Part shown: in pieces, positions 62,633 through 64,000 of the stretch | Layout of the letters: the number at the start of each line of letters is the position of its first letter | How positions within the stretch are numbered: position 1 is the first letter of the stretch | Source: Cyclina sinensis | Lineage: Eukaryota; Mollusca; Bivalvia; Venerida; Veneridae | NCBI GenBank assembly: GCA_012932295.1 | Contig: JAAONU010000009.1 | Span: 733,197-797,196, forward strand | Direction of reading: 5' to 3' | DNA: 64,000 bases | Notes under the pieces: generated by a model | What the model was told of the DNA's origin: nothing | Database searches by the model: none | What the model saw: the letters and a program-made list of their open reading frames with translations, nothing else | Position numbers and translations under genes: made by a program

Positions 62633-62905
62633 CTGAAAATAAACATACAAAGAGTTTTCTTACAAAAATGTAGTTAATCTAAAAACTTTTCAGAGAGTGC
62701 ACGTTTCTATCAGAGTGAGATAAACAAAATGGTGCGGATTTATTTTTTTCAGGTCATAAGTAGTACATTAGTATCATTTTTGTAGAAATCCTAGTCCTAT
62801 CCCTGTTTGTTTTCTTTTCGTGTTTTGATTCAGCTATCAATATTCTATGTCAACTGATAACGTTAATCGAAAACGAAATAAGTGTTCTGTACAGTAAACA
62901 GAACA

Positions 62906-63220
62906 AGACGGCCATGATGGCCCTGGATCGCTCACCTAAATACTTTGGCTGTGGGTCTGCTTTGAATAAAATTCAGATGCAAAATTACAGTTTCCGATGT
63001 CAAGATCTTAGAAGATACTATATATATCATACGATTTTCATCTCAGGGACGTAATTTTAGCTACACAATGCTTCGTAAAAAATATCTAAGCTATTGGGCA
63101 TACAGTTCCAGGCAAGAAGATTTTCCAAGGTTTTCCTACACAAACTTAATGTAAAACAAGTTTCACTTAGACAGGGTCCATTTCCACTCTATTGAAAAGC
63201 TCACCATGATCACAAAGTGT
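62906..63220 (-). repeat. Dispersed element family A, short copy
   Basis: The minus strand begins near TGTGATCATGGTGAGCTTTT and ends GATCCAGGGCCATCATGGCC plus GTCTTGTT, matching the left and right ends of the copies at 21.8-27.5 kb. The left arm has no clear equivalent. Confidence 0.65.
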
Positions 63221-63584
63221 TTTTATACAAAAGGTGTTTATTTTTAAGCTTTTATACAAAAAGTGTTTATTTTTAATTGAACGCAACTGTAAGCTTGAAT
63301 ATGAAGATAAAAAATTGATAATCGCTTCTTCAAACACACGATAGCTTAACTGAAACCTCTTTGACAGTGAGTGAAACAGTAAACTTGTAAGTGTTTGCCG
63401 AAACCATATATACTGCCATTAAAAGAAACACCACTTGATTGAATAAACTAAAAGTAAACTAAAACTACCTTAATTGGGTATCGATCAGTCATTCAGGGTG
63501 CTGAATTATTCAGAACAACGAACAAAACAGTCAAATAATATAAAAGCTAGTTAGACGTTATTGGAAAATGTACCATTGATTATT

Positions 63585-63606
63585 ATCGCCGTCCCTGGAC
63601 GGCGAT
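63585..63606. repeat. Perfect short hairpin
   Basis: ATCGCCGTCC, a CT spacer and the exact complement GGACGGCGAT. It lies beyond the last clear match to the left arm and may mark another inserted element. Confidence 0.6.
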
Positions 63607-64000
63607 ATTATACAATTAACAAGATTTGAACAGTTTTGCCTGTACACCGCCTGCCTTTAGCCAATCAAAGCAAAGCATTTCATATCACATGATAACAAAA
63701 TGGACGTCAAAATTCTTCTGCAAGGGATGCGTAAATGGACTCGCCCAACCGCCATGTTTGTCGGGTTACTTATTCTTACAACTGAAAAATACCATCATGA
63801 ATGTACAATCTCAGGACCAGTCTTCAGGCTGGTGTAGGATAAACACAGGATAATCGCAATATTTTTTGCTACATGTCATTTTTAACTAGAGAATGTAGTC
63901 TAAATAAGAGTATGGTTTGTTTGTTTTTTCCAAAACTTGCACTTAAAGAAAAAAATAAATGCTTGCTTCCGGGCGGTTCTAATCAGGAAACAAACTCCCT

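Larger units (their letters stand above)
51615..63510 (-). repeat. Right arm of the large inverted duplication
   Basis: Inverted partner of 39965-50120. It is longer mainly because of an expanded tandem repeat (56850-58870), a TIR element (54084-54682), a 101-bp tandem duplication (60693-60897) and a family A element (62906-63220). Confidence 0.9.

Overview
This window looks like nuclear DNA of a bivalve mollusc. It is AT-rich, with short exons split by long repeat-filled introns (GT-AG throughout), and carries many minisatellites, tRNA-derived SINEs and small inverted-repeat elements. Its genes (a gasdermin, a secreted TSP1/C-type lectin, and Cys-loop receptor subunits without a loop-C cysteine pair) fit a lophotrochozoan. 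The species assignment is inference; no alignment or search was run.

Layout. (1) 1-1821, plus strand: the last four exons of a Pro/Gly/Leu-rich protein, best explained as the C-terminal SPR region of a GRASP55/GORASP2-like Golgi stacking protein. (2) 6883-21061, plus strand: a complete ten-exon gasdermin of the GSDME/pejvakin type (472 aa). It has a DEVD caspase-type site in the interdomain linker exon, and its introns are packed with minisatellites, SINEs and a decayed endonuclease fragment. (3) 21.8-27.5 kb: several copies of one dispersed element family, with recurrent end sequences and large internal tandem arrays. (4) 29179-29952, minus strand: an intronless secreted protein with signal peptide, TSP1-like and C-type lectin domains. 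(5) 30-36 kb: dispersed repeats, a 57-bp minisatellite and a dead Tc1/mariner copy interrupted by a 585-bp foldback element with a TTAT target duplication. (6) 37221-47029, plus strand: a full nine-exon nicotinic-type Cys-loop receptor subunit (458 aa). (7) 54869-62632, minus strand: a second, tail-to-tail copy of the same gene, whose first two exons lie outside the window.

The two receptor genes sit in a large inverted duplication. The arms run about 39.97-50.12 kb and 51.62-63.5 kb around a 1.5-kb spacer. Both genes carry a tandem pair of homologous exons (5a/5b; 106 nt each in the plus gene, same phase), so only one can be used per mRNA. This pair encodes the segment between ligand loop A and the first Cys of the Cys-loop, which includes loop E. 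The plus copy keeps both exons intact; in the minus copy exon 5a has lost its normal acceptor. The alternative-exon receptor pair and the gasdermin splice architecture (caspase linker exon preceded by repeated decoy acceptors that would give N-domain-only proteins) are the most interesting signals.
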